The notes beneath the pieces were generated by a model. It was given only the letters and a program-made list of their open reading frames with translations, was not told the DNA's origin and did no database searches. 64,000 nt of DNA from Acanthosepion esculentum (taxonomy: Eukaryota > Mollusca > Cephalopoda > Sepiida > Sepiidae). The stretch is from positions 140,986,005-141,050,004 of the forward strand of contig OZ038478.1 in assembly GCA_964036315.1 (NCBI GenBank), read 5' to 3'. Of the stretch, positions 32,307 to 44,323 are shown one piece after another (within the stretch, counting starts at the first letter, position 1; every line of letters starts with the position of its first letter). A program made the translations under genes and the position numbers.

Positions 32307-34071
32307 GAAATGTCCAAATATTTGCCTGTGGTAGTAAATTTCTTTAAGCACAGCATGGAAAAGTGGAACAGCACACTATAAATAAATCACACCAAAGGCA
32401 CTGCCATCTTCAACCGTCTGAATATTCGATGCGGAATCTTTCAAGGAGACTCTCTGTCAGCCCTTTTGTTTTGTTTGCCCTTAATCACCCTTAAGCGGGA
32501 ACTAAACAACAGTAGATATGCTTACAAAAATATTCTAAAATGTTTCGGACGACTTAGGTATGGAGTTCTGATTAGATAAATGTGCAAAAGTGACATTCAA
32601 GAAAGGGAGAATTGCAGAAACACCCTCAATAGATTTAGACTTTGTTACAAAAGTTAGGGAACTGGAAGAAAAAGAAGCATATAAATACCTAGGAATTAGC
32701 GAAGGAGATGGTATACAACATAGCCAAATGAAGGAGAAGGTAAGAAAGGAGCACTACAGGCGTGTGCGTCTGGTACTAAGTAACGAGCTGAATTTAAAAA
32801 AAAAAACAGAACATCAGCCATAAAGACCTTGGCTGTCCCTGTGGTGCAATATAGCTTTAACATCCTTAATTGGACGATAGCTTCTCACTTGTAACCGCAT
32901 GCATCATCCCAAAGCAGATCGTCTGTATGGGTCTAGATCCGAAGGTGGCAGAGGATTAGTTCAACTCGAACTGTCCTACAAAACTAAAACGGTTGGTCTT
33001 CAATGAACCTGGAAACTACAGATGGTTGGGTGAGTCAAAGAACATGAAAGTAGTAAGCGTCTTTATTCCGTAATAAAGGAAGCCAACAAGTTCAAAATGG
33101 TGTTTTAATTTGACGTAGAAATACAAGTAAAGCACAATAAAGCGGCCGAAGCTGCAAAATACATAGAAAAAAAGCAAAGACCAATGCAACAGACCAGATA
33201 CAGAAACAATGGCAAGATAAACCGCTTCATGGCCAATACTCTGCCCGTACCAAAGAAGCTGATGTAGAAAAACATCGTACCCAACAGAGGCTACGTAGTG
33301 TGGGGTTAAAAGCTGAAACTGAAAGTTTTATCCCTGCTGCATAGGACCAGTTCTTGTTAAATAAAAATTATCAAGAAAACCTATTACAATATTATGTTAG
33401 CCCAAAATGCTGGTTCTGTGATAAATATCCAGAAACAGTTGATCATCTTGTATCAGGTTGCACGGTATTGACACCAACTGAATATAAAACCCGGCAGGAC
33501 AGAGTTGGCCAATATCTGCACTGGAAAATCTGTAACTTTTACGAGAAGGAAACTGAAAGAAATTGTTATCAATACCACCCAAACCCGGTTACGGAGATAG
33601 GACCTTTGACAATTTTATGGAACTACACAATACATACAAACAGAATAATCAAAGCTACCCACCCAGACATTCTTATTAGAGACCGCAAAAAGTCCCTCCT
33701 TATCGATATGGCAGTTCTTGCAGACTGTAATGTACCTTTAAAGATTTTCAAATTACAAGGACCTTGAAACTTAATTCTCAAAAATGTGGTACATAGGAAC
33801 ATCAACAATCCCTGTTGTAGTTGGATCTCTCGGATTACTTGGAAAATATTCCAGTAAACACATTGAAGGGATTCCTGGAAGGCCATACCTTAAAGAAATA
33901 CAAAACATTGTTCTCACAAGTACAGCCCACACCTTATGAAGTGTTTTATCTATGTAAAATATGTTTGTGTTTTTTTTTCACAGTCAGTGGAAAATTTCAA
34001 GATGCCCTTTCCAACCGTAGGTCTCTGGACGCGACACAGAACGAAATGTGTACGCACCAGAAATCAAAGGA
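32307..34071 (+). pseudogene. R4/Dong-like LINE, RT end plus restriction-like endonuclease
   Basis: Begins in the RT domain (FPVVVNFFKHS.. then GIFQGDSLS at about 32,435-32,460). It continues with VRELEEKEAYKYLGISEGDGIQHSQMK (32,650-32,740) and ends with an open frame at 33,354-33,767. That frame has a zinc motif CWFCDKYPETVDHLVSGC (C-x2-C-x8-H-x4-C), followed by HPDILIRDRKKSLLIDMAV, the PD...D of the R2-type restriction-like endonuclease. This enzyme nicks a specific target. A frameshift follows at about 33,750. The 3' end AAATCAAAGG abuts (AAT)n exactly as in the preceding copy. Confidence 0.8.
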
Positions 34072-34137
<66 letters not shown>

Positions 34138-34155
34138 AAGAAGAAGAAGAAGAAA
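34072..34155. repeat. (AAT)n then (GAA)n microsatellite
   Basis: (AAT)n to about 34,109, then (GAA)n to 34,155. Confidence 0.95.
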
Positions 34156-34976
34156 ACCAAAATATTAAGTAACATTGCCTGAATGAAGACTTCAGTGATG
34201 AATTTAGGGATAAAATATATTTCGCAACGTAAATGAAGATCAACATTTTTAGATGAAGCATAATTAAAAAGAAACACTAATTAGATATAAATGTTATCGC
34301 TCTTTAATTTTATAACATTTGTTGGTCGGTGAATCGAACCATTGGACGAAGTGAATATTCGATTTAACTCTTTCATTGAAGCTAGTTTTTGTACAAATCA
34401 CATTCGCTATTATGATTACCTTCTAAATTTTATATATTGTGTATAAATAAGGACTATATCCAGGCGTGTCAATCGTGAAGGATTAATTCAACTATTAGAT
34501 TCAGCGATTGATGCCGATGTCGACTGATGATTGCTTTCAATTTCTATTGACGTTGAAATAATAATGTACTCTCAAATGAAAAAAAACGAGTAAATTATTA
34601 GGACAGATATTAGATTAAAAATTGCGGTGTCTTTTTCCCCATGTGCTTTACTTTGTTTTCATAAACAAGTCAAAAATATTATACTTTTCGCATTTGACAA
34701 GTAAATATTGAGAGCATCTTAGACCAAAGTCATGCGAGCTCTTAAAACAATAATATTATCTTACCGACATTTGAATTTAGAACCGCAAGGTCCGACTCAA
34801 TCAAAATATTATCATTATTCGCACGCACACACGCATATCTATCTATCTATCTATCTATCTGATAAAAATATAGTTTTAAGATATGCTATAGTTATGGGTG
34901 AAACTGGTAAATATCAGAGACAAATATATGTAATATAAAATTGACAACTGAAGTTATTGGCGACTGTTTGATGGTG

Positions 34977-35042
<66 letters not shown>

Positions 35043-35390
35043 CAGCGTGATTGAAAATAAACTACTTATTTCATTATGAACGGCTACAAGTGCTGACTTA
35101 ACGTCCTGTGACATTTTTCTTTGGGGTTGGTTAAAGGAGCAAGTCTAATATACAAAACCAAGAATTTGGAAGAACAATCTTGAATACACGAACTTATGTC
35201 TTCTGTATTACAAGTCTTCCTGGTGTAATCAGTTAACACTATTCCTGAGAGGCTCGAGAATCTGGTAGCAAAATGAACTGCCCATATCGAATATTAAATA
35301 AAACCTCATGCTAAATTCTTTCTTCTCATATACATTTCTTGTAAAAATTATTATATATAAATAAATTATAATTATTTTACTTTTCAGCCG

Positions 35391-35457
<67 letters not shown>

Positions 35458-35690
35458 AGATTTTATATTAGAAGTACCAAAAATTAATTTAAAATGAGGT
35501 AGTATCAGCACATATTATCTTTCAACAACAATGCGTATCGCAACAGAACATCTCTTCCTAAATATTTTTGACACTTAAAAGATGTTAAAAAAACCCTTAT
35601 GGTAAAATGAAAAATATTAAAAACAAAATAGAATTTGTAAATCCTTACATGATCTATGTCCTCTGTGTTTACAAGAAAAACTACATATAA
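34156..35690. other. Unassigned sequence with three microsatellites
   Basis: (ATCT)n at 34,836-34,861, (TA)n at 34,979-35,038 and (TA)n at 35,394-35,455. The last follows an AGCCGCCCT string whose reverse complement also occurs near 59,736. No gene. Confidence 0.6.
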
Positions 35691-35699
35691 AGTTTCCTA

Positions 35700-36625
35700 A
35701 CAATGTACCAATCTCTTCATAATAACGGAGATGCTCATGCCGTGGCCCTAGGCATCTCCAAAGCGTTTGATAGGGTTTGGCATGTCGGCCTTCGTCGCAA
35801 GCTTCAGGGTTATGGTATTACAGGTCGACTGTTTGACCTAATACAATCATTCCTGTTAGACCATGAATTGAAGATCGTTCTCAACGGATTCTCCCCCAGC
35901 TCATATCCCACGAACGCAGGTGTTCCTCAAGGCTCCATCCTAGGCCCTACTCTGTTCCTTATATTCATAAATGATCTTCCAGACGCCATAGATTGCCAAG
36001 TTGACATCTACGCAGACGACACCACAATTTACCCCTGCCTCAAAAACAAATCTAGTGTCACTGACAAAATTAACCCGGCCGTTCGTCTCGAAAAGTACCT
36101 CCAATCGTTTGTGAATTGGGGCAGGAATTAACGCCTCAAAAACAAAACTGCTCTCTATTAATCACCACAGGGATCTTTCCCTGCATCCCATGAGAATGTC
36201 TGAAGCTCAACTTCTCGAGACCTCCTCGGTCTCACGCTGACTGCTGACCTGAGATGGAACAAATACATTGTCTATTGCTTCATCCACCGCAAGGAAAGTT
36301 GGCTCCTTGTGCTGGGCCAGGAAACTTTTCTTCCCAGAGTCGATACTTCAAATCTACAAATCAACTATTCGCCATTGCATGGAGTATTGCTGCCATATAT
36401 TGTCTGGGGCCCCTTCTGTTTGCTTCTGGGTTCTTGATAAGATCCAGAGACGGATTTGCAAAGTGGTTGGCTCTGATCTGGCATCTCGTCTAATGTCAAT
36501 CGATATCTCCAATTGCCTTGATGTATCCACTATCCTTCTCCACTTCCTTTTCTCTATCACTCCTATCTGCTCTCGCTCCAAATCTTCTGTAACCCCTTGC
36601 GTGCTTGTGGCTTCCGGCCTGGCTT
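35700..36625 (+). pseudogene. APE-type LINE, RT domain to 3' end
   Basis: 5'-truncated LINE starting within RT. The first frame (35,703-36,131) has ISKAFDRVWHVGL (first catalytic Asp), NAGVPQGSILGPTLF at residues about 71-85, and IYADDTTIY with the catalytic pair near residues 103-106. Frames then shift: DLLGLTLTADLRW, ARKLFFPESILQIYKSTIRHCMEYC and VLDKIQRRICKVVGSDLASRL follow. After SRL an internal deletion (about 36,488) jumps to the same 3' end seen at 25,660-25,795. It ends in an AAATAAAATA tail. Jockey/CR1-like in general organisation; clade not certain. Confidence 0.85.
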
Positions 36626-37684
36626 AGGGGGAAATACTTAAAAATAAAATAAAATAAAAAATAAAGTCCAGTTAAACCAAAGAAATGAATTAACGGTGTT
36701 ATGCCAGTATTGCCTATTTTATTACCTTAAATTATAGTTAAACAATTTTTCATAAATAATTACGCATTACAATTACATAGCCATTGTTTTATTAGCATAT
36801 ATTGATTCATCCAATATTTAATTGATTTATTCAACTTTAATATTGCCATGTTTTGCCGTCTATTAAGTATAATTAGTATCGTATATAGATGTTCCATATT
36901 TTTTACTTTAACTATTGGCCCCTTTAAGAAGCTTCCAGTGTATATAAAAACAATTTTTTTCATGGTAAATTTATTTCTACTTCAATAAATATGAACACCA
37001 CACTTGGCTACATACATAATATATTTGTCGCTGACATGTCTAGAACTTCAGTTTATCTTGGCATGCGTTAGTAACCCACCTACCTCCACCCTTTGACCTT
37101 ATTTTTTCTAATTTAGCTTAGATCTGACTTTTAAGTGACGAATCTAGACATACCCACTAGTACATTTTTAATTCTGACTTTATGCACCCCGCTTTTAACT
37201 TTCAAAATAGGTAACGATTTGTTTTCACATTTCCTACTTAAATAATTATTATCATATATTTTCTACCATCGCTTGAGTGAGAACTGTTATATTTTGGAAA
37301 AATGGAAGTGTTTGTATAGCGATGTAAAAATTTTTTATTGTAATGTATTATAATAAAAATATTATAATGGACTCTCTCGTCGGTTTCGACGTATGAAGAT
37401 CTGACAGCTTAATTGATTCAGTCATGAAATTTTGTGTGATGATCTTAAGTAGCATTTAAGACCCACTAGTGATTTACAAAGGAGGCCGCATATGGAGCAA
37501 GAGTGAGGATTATGAGATGAGATCACTTTTAGATTGGCTGACCTTTTAGTTCTTGCACTGGCTTCTTGAAGATAATTCAAACAAGCAGATTGAAAACTGC
37601 TGAGTCCACTAAAACACTTTGATCTCCATTCTACGCGCTCTAAGGCTAAGCGATCAAGCGTGTTTTATTGTATATTGACAGCTG

Positions 37685-37685
<1 letters not shown>
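36626..37685. other. Unassigned AT-rich sequence
   Basis: No gene or recognised element. Confidence 0.5.

Positions 37686-37719
<34 letters not shown>
37686..37719. repeat. (TA)n microsatellite
   Basis: Pure alternating TA. Confidence 0.95.
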
Positions 37720-37722
<3 letters not shown>

Positions 37723-39599
37723 AAATTCACAGTTCCTGTTAAATTCATCCGATACCGTCCATGTGAATGTCATTCTATTTTTCTAATTTTCAAATAAGAT
37801 ATTCTACATTGAGATCAAAGTTTAGATTAAATCTTCAAAATTCATGTCTTGTTCTCTTTTTGTCCAAGTACATTCAACTATCTAATTCATTATCAAGACC
37901 TGCTTGTAGTCAGTGGTTTAGACAAGATTTATGCCGCAAGATGTATACCATATCCTGTGTATAGTATGATTGGCAGAAAGCATTGTTAATGTATATATTT
38001 GAGCATCGCAACATACTCTCATCTCGAATGTTATACATGATAGAAGCTGCTACAAATTTTTCAGCATTGACACAGCGCATAAAAGGGCAAAATGAATCGT
38101 GAATGTATCATGCAGTGCGAAATGTGGATGCTAGTTGTTAACAGTCGCTTACAAATGTTTCTGTACGATGTTGAACATACTTTTTTTAAAGAGTTTTTGA
38201 AGAAATGTTGTTGATACTGAATTTTACCTGCAGATGTTTTGAAGCCTGCAGGTCGTCCCGATAATTCGCCTCCAACACCAAGGTCCCTTCCCGTAGGACT
38301 ATTTACTGGCAGATTGGAAATAGTTTGAGGTGGAGCACACGATCTTATCACGGGAGTCCTGCAGTCGGATTTTAGACTGTTGATGATCATTGGAAAAAGA
38401 GCAACAACGATTCAAGTAAAGAAAGCTAGCACACGACGTAACTCGGTTATGCACGCGTGCAATCAGAACAAAGGACGTGACTATGAAATAAAATGATGAA
38501 GGAAATATAGAACAAGAGACGAAAATTAAACAGAAATAAAAGAATCGATAAAATATTTCAGAACATATAAGTAAAAATTTAATTAAAAATACAAAATAAG
38601 CGAGAAACAGAAGGTGGAATTCTTAAAATAGATAAAAGTAAAACTGGAAGGGAAAAATGGTTTCCGTGTTTAAAATGACACGATAGGCACATGGCTGTCA
38701 GAAATATCAAATCTTTGTGGACTTTTCTGTTTCCGTTTATTTTTTCTTGCCTTTTTGTTTTCAATCTTTTCTTTCTTTTCTTACAGCTTTCGGTTCTTTA
38801 AGTTTAAGCTTGATGATATCTCATGACAGTAGATGAGTTAACGGTAAGAAGAAGAAAGAGGAAAAAAAGAAGCACAGAGACAAGTACAGAACGTTCAGCG
38901 GGGGAGTAAGAAGAGAAAATGTACAAGAGCAAAGAGTTGAAAGAGTAAATGAAAGTATACATCTGATAGATATATAAAGATATAACAAAGAATCATATTC
39001 ATATAGAAAATAAAGCCTATAAAATAAATAGCTGATGCATTGGTTTATTCGAACAACGTTTAGCCGTTGTACCTTCTGATTGTGCCTATCCTCTTTGGCA
39101 TCTTGACAGTTTTGAATCGATCTCTTTATTCAATCCTCAGGAGTAAATTGTTTTCATTCCACTGGCCCTGCTAGAGTATATCGTATTTCTTCGTGATACG
39201 ATTTTCAATATCTGACCCAGGGGGTGTACTTAACAACAGCACCCACTCAAAGTCTCAAAGCTCAACCAAGTGATGTATTATTAAAACTCCAAGCAAAATA
39301 TGTACCAGCTGTCTATGCTATTTATTGTCATATGTAGATTTTAGTAAATGCTTATGTTAAGACATTTCTTTAATCTAATGACGACATGTATAGTTTCATA
39401 ACTAATTCTGGTGCCGTAATAAAAATATTGAACAATAATTTTAGTTGTGTTTTGAGGTCAACTGCAAATAATTTTCGTATAATTAAGCAACATTTTGGAG
39501 GACTAACTGACATGAGCAGGATATTATTATTCACTTAGCTTTTAATCTAAATTAGTATTTGCATTTAAAAATGGAATATTTCAGGTATTATCAAAGAAC
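37720..39599. other. Unassigned sequence before the minisatellite
   Basis: No supported gene. A-rich GAA-containing sequence near 38,850-38,960 resembles the minisatellite only in composition. Confidence 0.5.
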
Positions 39600-41807
39600 A
39601 GATGAAGAAAGAAAGATGGTTTGAATGAAGAAAGAAATAATGAAATAAATGATGATGTAAAGAAAGAAACAAAGAACGTTAGAATTGAAGAAAAAGAATT
39701 AAATAACAGATGAACTGAAAAGAAAAAAGAAAGAACAAAGTAATGAAAGAAGTAATAGATGAACTGAAGAGAGAAAGAAAAACAATAGAAAGAACGAATG
39801 AAATAAAGACAAAAGTAAGAAAGGATGAAATAAAGACAAAAGAAAGAAAGAATGAAATAAAGACAAAAGAAAGAATGAATGAAATAAAGACAAAAGAAAG
39901 AATGAATGAAATAAAGATAAAAGAATGAATGAAATAAAGACAAAAGAAAGAATGAATGAAATAAAGACAAAAGTAAGAAAGAATGAAATAAAGACAAAAG
40001 TAAGAAAGGATGAAATAAAGACAAAAGAAAGAAAGAATGAAATAAAGACAAAAGAAAGAAAGAATGAAATAAAGACAAAAGAAAGAATGAATGAAATAAA
40101 GATAAAAGAAAGAATGAAATAAAGACAATAGAAAGAAAGAATGAAATAAAGACAAAAGAAAGAAAGGATGAAATAAAGACAAAAGAAAGAAAGAATGAAA
40201 TAACGACAAAAGAAAGAAAGAATGAAATAAAGACAAAAGAAAGAATGAATGAAATAAAGATAAAAGAAAGAATGAAATAAAGACAATAGAAAGAAAGAAT
40301 GAAATAAAGACAAAAGAAAGAAAGGATGAAATAAAGACAAAAGAAAGAAAGAATGAAATAAAGACAGAAGAAAGAATGAATGAAATAAAGACAGAAGAAA
40401 GAAAGACTGAAATAAAGACAAAAGAAAGAAAGAAAGAATGAAATAAAGACAGAACAAAGAAAGAAAGAATGAAATAAAGACAGAAGAAAGAAAGAAAGAA
40501 GGAAATAAAGACAGAAGAAAGAAAGAAAGAAGGAAATAAAGACAGAAGAAAGAAAGAATAAAATAAAGATAAAAGAAAGAAAGAATGAAATAAAGATAAA
40601 AGAAAGAAAAAATGAAATAAAGACAAAAGAAAGAAAAAATGAAATAAAGACAAAAGAAAGAAATAATGAAAATAAGACAAAAGAAAGAAAGAATGAAAAT
40701 AAGACAAAAGAAAGATTGAATGAAATAAAGACAAAAGAATGAGATAAAGACAAAAGAAAGAAAGAATGAAATAAAGAAAAAAAATGAATGAAATAAAGAC
40801 TAAAGAAAGAATGAATGAAATAAGGACTAAAGAAAGAATGAATGAAATAAAAACAGAAGACAGAAATAATGAAATAAAAACAGAAGAAAGAAAGAATAAA
40901 AATAAAGACAGAAGAAAGAAAGAAGGAAATAAAGACAGAAGAAAGAAACAATGAAATAAAGACAGTAGAAAGAAACAATGAAATAAAGACAGAAGAAAGA
41001 AAGAATGAAATAAATAAAGACAGAAGAAAGAAAGAAGAAATAAAGACAAGAGAAGGAATGAATGAAATAAAGACAAAAGAATGAAACAAAGACAAACGTA
41101 AGAAAGAATGAAATAAAGATTAAATAAAGAAAAAACGGAATAAAAAAGAAGAAAGAAAGAATGAAATAAAGACAAAAGAAAGAAATAATGAAAATAATAC
41201 AAAAGAAAGAAAGAATGAAAATAAGACAAAAGAAAGAAAGAATGAAAATAAGACAAAAGGTAGAATGAATGAAATAAATACAGAAGAAAGAAAAAATGAA
41301 ATAAAGACGAAAGGAAGAATGAAAGAAATAAAGACAAAAGAAAGAAAGAATGAAATAAAGACAGAAGAAAGAAAGAATGAAATAAAGACAAAAGAATGAA
41401 AAAAAGACAAAAGAATGAAATAAAGACAAAAGAATGAAATAAAGACAAAAGAAAGAAAGAATCAAATAAAGACAAAAGAAAGAAAGAACGAAATACAGAA
41501 AAAAGAAAGAATGAATGAAATAAAGACTAAACAAAGAAAGAATGAAATAAAAACAGAAGAAAGAAAGAATGAAATAAAGACCAAAGAAAGAAAAAATAAA
41601 ATAAAGAAAACAGAAAGAATGAATGAAATAAAGACAAAGGAATGATATAAAGACAAAAGAAAGAATGAATGAAATAAAGACAAAAGAAAGAAAGAAAGAA
41701 AGAAATAAAGACAAAAGAAAGAATGAATGAAATAAAGACAAAGGAATGAAATAAAGAAAAAAGAAAGAAAAAATGAAATAAAGACAAAAGAAAGAAAGAA
41801 TGAAATA
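39600..41807 (+). repeat. 27-bp purine-strand minisatellite, left block
   Basis: Tandem units of the form GAAAGAAAGAATGAAATAAAGACAAAA vary by loss of a GAAA or by single substitutions (ACAAAA/ACAGAA). The left edge is degenerate (39,600-39,780) and the core is dense thereafter. The plus strand is almost all A and G, with isolated T and C. The array stops inside a unit at about 41,807, where the SINE cluster begins. Confidence 0.95.
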
Positions 41808-41971
41808 TCGGTAGTATCGTGGCTACGTCTGACGAGCTATGACCAGCTTGGACAAGCTATGACCAGCTAAGACCAGCCAAGACCAGCTATGACAAGCTGA
41901 AGCCAAAGCACTGCGACCCGGGTGAAAACTCGGGTCCATAAAAAACCCCCCTTCCCACGTTAAAGATCAAA
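41808..41971 (+). mobile_element. SINE copy A (truncated at both ends)
   Basis: Starts abruptly from minisatellite at CGGTAGTATCGTGGCTACG. It has the GACCAGCTAT-type internal units and the GACCCGGGTGAAAACTCGGGTC hairpin region, but lacks the last ~45 bp. It runs directly into copy B through TTAAAGATCAAA. Confidence 0.75.
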
Positions 41972-42266
41972 GTGTAGTATCTGTTCGCAGATTACTCACT
42001 GAATGATCGCCTATGGGGCCGGGATTCCTTCTCCGATACTGGCCGGCGGCAGGGATTCGTCCCTGCACTGGTGGTATCGTGGCTACGTCTGACTAGCTAA
42101 GACCAGCTTGGACAAGCTATGACCAGCTAAGACCAGCCAAGACCAGCTATGACTAGCTAAAGCCAAAGCACTGCGACCCGGGTGAAAACTCGGGTCCATT
42201 CCCTTTCCCACGTTAAACTCCGACCTTGTGTCACAACCTGGCCCTGTGGGAGGTCAAGTGAATCTC
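41972..42266 (+). mobile_element. SINE copy B (295 bp, apparently full length)
   Basis: Begins GTGTAGTATCTGTTC, a string identical to part of the 5' region of U2 snRNA. It continues through GATCGCCTATGGGGCCGGGA, a GCAGGGATTCGTCCCTGC hairpin with B-box-like character, the internal ~10-bp GACCAGC units, and a GTGAAAAC hairpin. The 3' end is GGGAGGTCAAGTGAATCTC. Non-coding. Confidence 0.8.
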
Positions 42267-42577
42267 GTGTAGTATCTGTTCGCAGATTACTCACTAAATG
42301 ATCGCCTATGGGGCCGGGATTCGTTCTCCGATACAGGCCGGCGGCAGGGATTCGTCCCTGCGCTGGTAGTATCGTGGCTATGTCTGACTAGCTATGACCA
42401 GCTCTGACCAGCTTGGACAAGCTATGACCAGCTAAGACCAGCCAAGACCAGCTATGACTAGCTAACACCAAAGCATTGCGACCCGGGTGAAAACTCGGGT
42501 CCATTCCCCCTCCCCTTCCCACGTTAAACTCCGACCTTGTGTCACAACCTGGCCCTGTGGGAGGTCAAGTGAATCTC
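42267..42577 (+). mobile_element. SINE copy C (311 bp), joined to a Gypsy LTR
   Basis: Same structure as copy B, head to tail with it and no target sequence between. Its GTCAAGTGAATCTC end joins AGGAGGAATCACGAGATCC, the position in the Gypsy LTR that corresponds to the target used at 11,405/17,874. Confidence 0.8.
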
Positions 42578-42789
42578 AGGAGGAATCACGAGATCCAACT
42601 AGAGACTCTGATCGACTGCGACTAGTCAACACATTCTCCAGGAACGTGTTCCCAGAAATATACAGAAATACTATATGTACTTATTGTGTACACTTTCTTG
42701 TTATAATACATTCTTGTTCTAAGTACATTTTGTGTTGCATTATTATTCCATGCATTAGGCGAGATTCAACAATGAGTCAAGACTCAACA
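42578..42789 (+). repeat. Gypsy copy 2, 5' LTR (left end missing)
   Basis: Corresponds to the right three-quarters of the 3' LTR at 46,124-46,412. It ends GACTCAACA before the primer-binding site. Confidence 0.9.
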
Positions 42790-42790
42790 A

Positions 42791-42913
42791 TGGCGACGAA
42801 GTAGAACGAACCATACGTCAAGTTTCAACAATGGCCACAAAGTAGAACGAACCATACGCCAAGTTTCAACAATGGCAAAGAAGTAGAACGAACCATACGG
42901 AAAGAAGAAAGAA
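42791..42913 (+). repeat. Triplicated primer-binding-site region
   Basis: A 41-bp unit spanning the end of the LTR and the primer site occurs three times in tandem. TGGC(GACG/CACA/AAAG)AAGTAGAACGAACC starts at 42,791, 42,832 and 42,873. Only the first has the TGGCGACG form found in copy 1; the others carry substitutions. Confidence 0.85.
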
Positions 42914-43549
42914 TTAATAGTGAGAGTTTTCAACAATTGGGACAAGTCATTGAAGAACCCAGGCTGAAAAAAAAAACTATTAATTCAAAGTCCAACGTTA
43001 ACATAACGACGAAGGATTCTGAACTTCTGGATATGTAAAACTCGTTAAAAGACGACTAAGCATAAAGGAACGTTCACTCAAAAAAATTGAAAGGTGTCGT
43101 AAACGAATAACGGTAATTTTAAATTAAAAAATTATCTACATCGAGACACCCTCTAAAAAGAAAAATTGGCCGACTACAAAAACATGCATGGATTAAAAGG
43201 AGCACAAATACACCGTGTCGACTTTGAAAGGTAACAAACTTTAAAAAATTATTTTTTTAAATTTATTTGTTCAACAATATAGTGACGAATTACCTCTGAT
43301 AAGAAAATCAGACGTTGTCATTGAAATACGCGAACAGAAGTCGAAGACGAAAAAAAAAGTCCGACGCTCTCTGTTCGCGAAAAACGAAAAAAAAATACCA
43401 AAGTTGATTAGCACGGGCGTGAATGTAAAAGCAAGACATAAAATATAAAAGTCGTATGTTGTTTCGATTTTTTGGGTCAGCTTATATGATATTCGTGGAT
43501 ACACAAATTAAAAGTATATTCCTTGTTGCATGAACACTATCAGCTAAAG
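42914..43549 (+). other. Gypsy copy 2 leader
   Basis: Non-coding and closely similar to 18,088-18,766 of copy 1, with small deletions. Confidence 0.75.
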
Positions 43550-44323
43550 ATGGATGAACTACCCAAAGTCATATCTGAATTATTCAAATCCCAACAGATA
43601 GCACAGCAAGAACAACTGATAGCAATGTAAAAATATCAAGAACGTCAAGAGGAAAGACTTTTGGAAATTCAAAAGTTAACACTGGAGAAATTAAACAACT
43701 ATCAGGCAAATGAGGGAAATTCGTCAGATTCTAATAACACCATATTTAATTCGCTGGAAACTTTCAACTATGTGCCAGACGAAGAAAAAACGTTTGAAGC
43801 GTACTTTAAACGATATGAAGATATTTTCTACACAGACTGTGAAAACTGGTCGAATTCAAGAAAAGTCAGTCTATTACTAAGAAAGCTAGGTACAGCAGAA
43901 CATAGCAAATTTGTATATTTTATTCTACCGAGAAAAACAACTGAATTGGAATTCTCGGAAACAGTGAAATTGCTAAAAGAGCTGTTTGGAGCAAATATGT
44001 CGCTTTGGCATAAGCGATGTTTATGCATGAATGTCTCTAAATCCGACGATCAGGATTACTTAACATATGCATCTATAGTGAATAGACATTGTGACAATTT
44101 CAGATTGGCAGAGATTACGGTTGAAGAATTCAAGTGCTTAATTTTTGCTCAAGGACTGGTATCCAGTAAGAGTGCCGAAATAAGACGTAGAGTTTTGTCT
44201 AAACTCGAATCTGAACAAGGCCTTACCCTGCAAAGGTTAGCAGAGGAGTGTCAACGGGCCGTAAGTTTAAAAAAGAGTCGCAAAAAATCGAAGAAGCTGG
44301 TATTGCTTATATTAAAAAAATAA
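43550..44323 (+). pseudogene. Gypsy copy 2 gag, N-terminal and capsid part
   Basis: ATG at 43,550 (MDELPKVISELFKS) is the probable original gag start. An in-frame TAA at 43,628 interrupts it, then 43,661-44,323 is open and nearly identical to copy 1 across FNYVPDEEKTFEAYFKRYED and SKSAEIRRRVLSKLE. A one-base loss near 44,270 (TTTAAAAAAGAGTC against TTTAAAGAAAGAGTC) shifts it out of phase with the zinc-knuckle part. Confidence 0.85.

Noticed and set aside
33984..34277. ORFs with poly-Phe, poly-Leu or poly-Ile
   Set aside because: Translations of (AAT)n and (GAA)n tracts.
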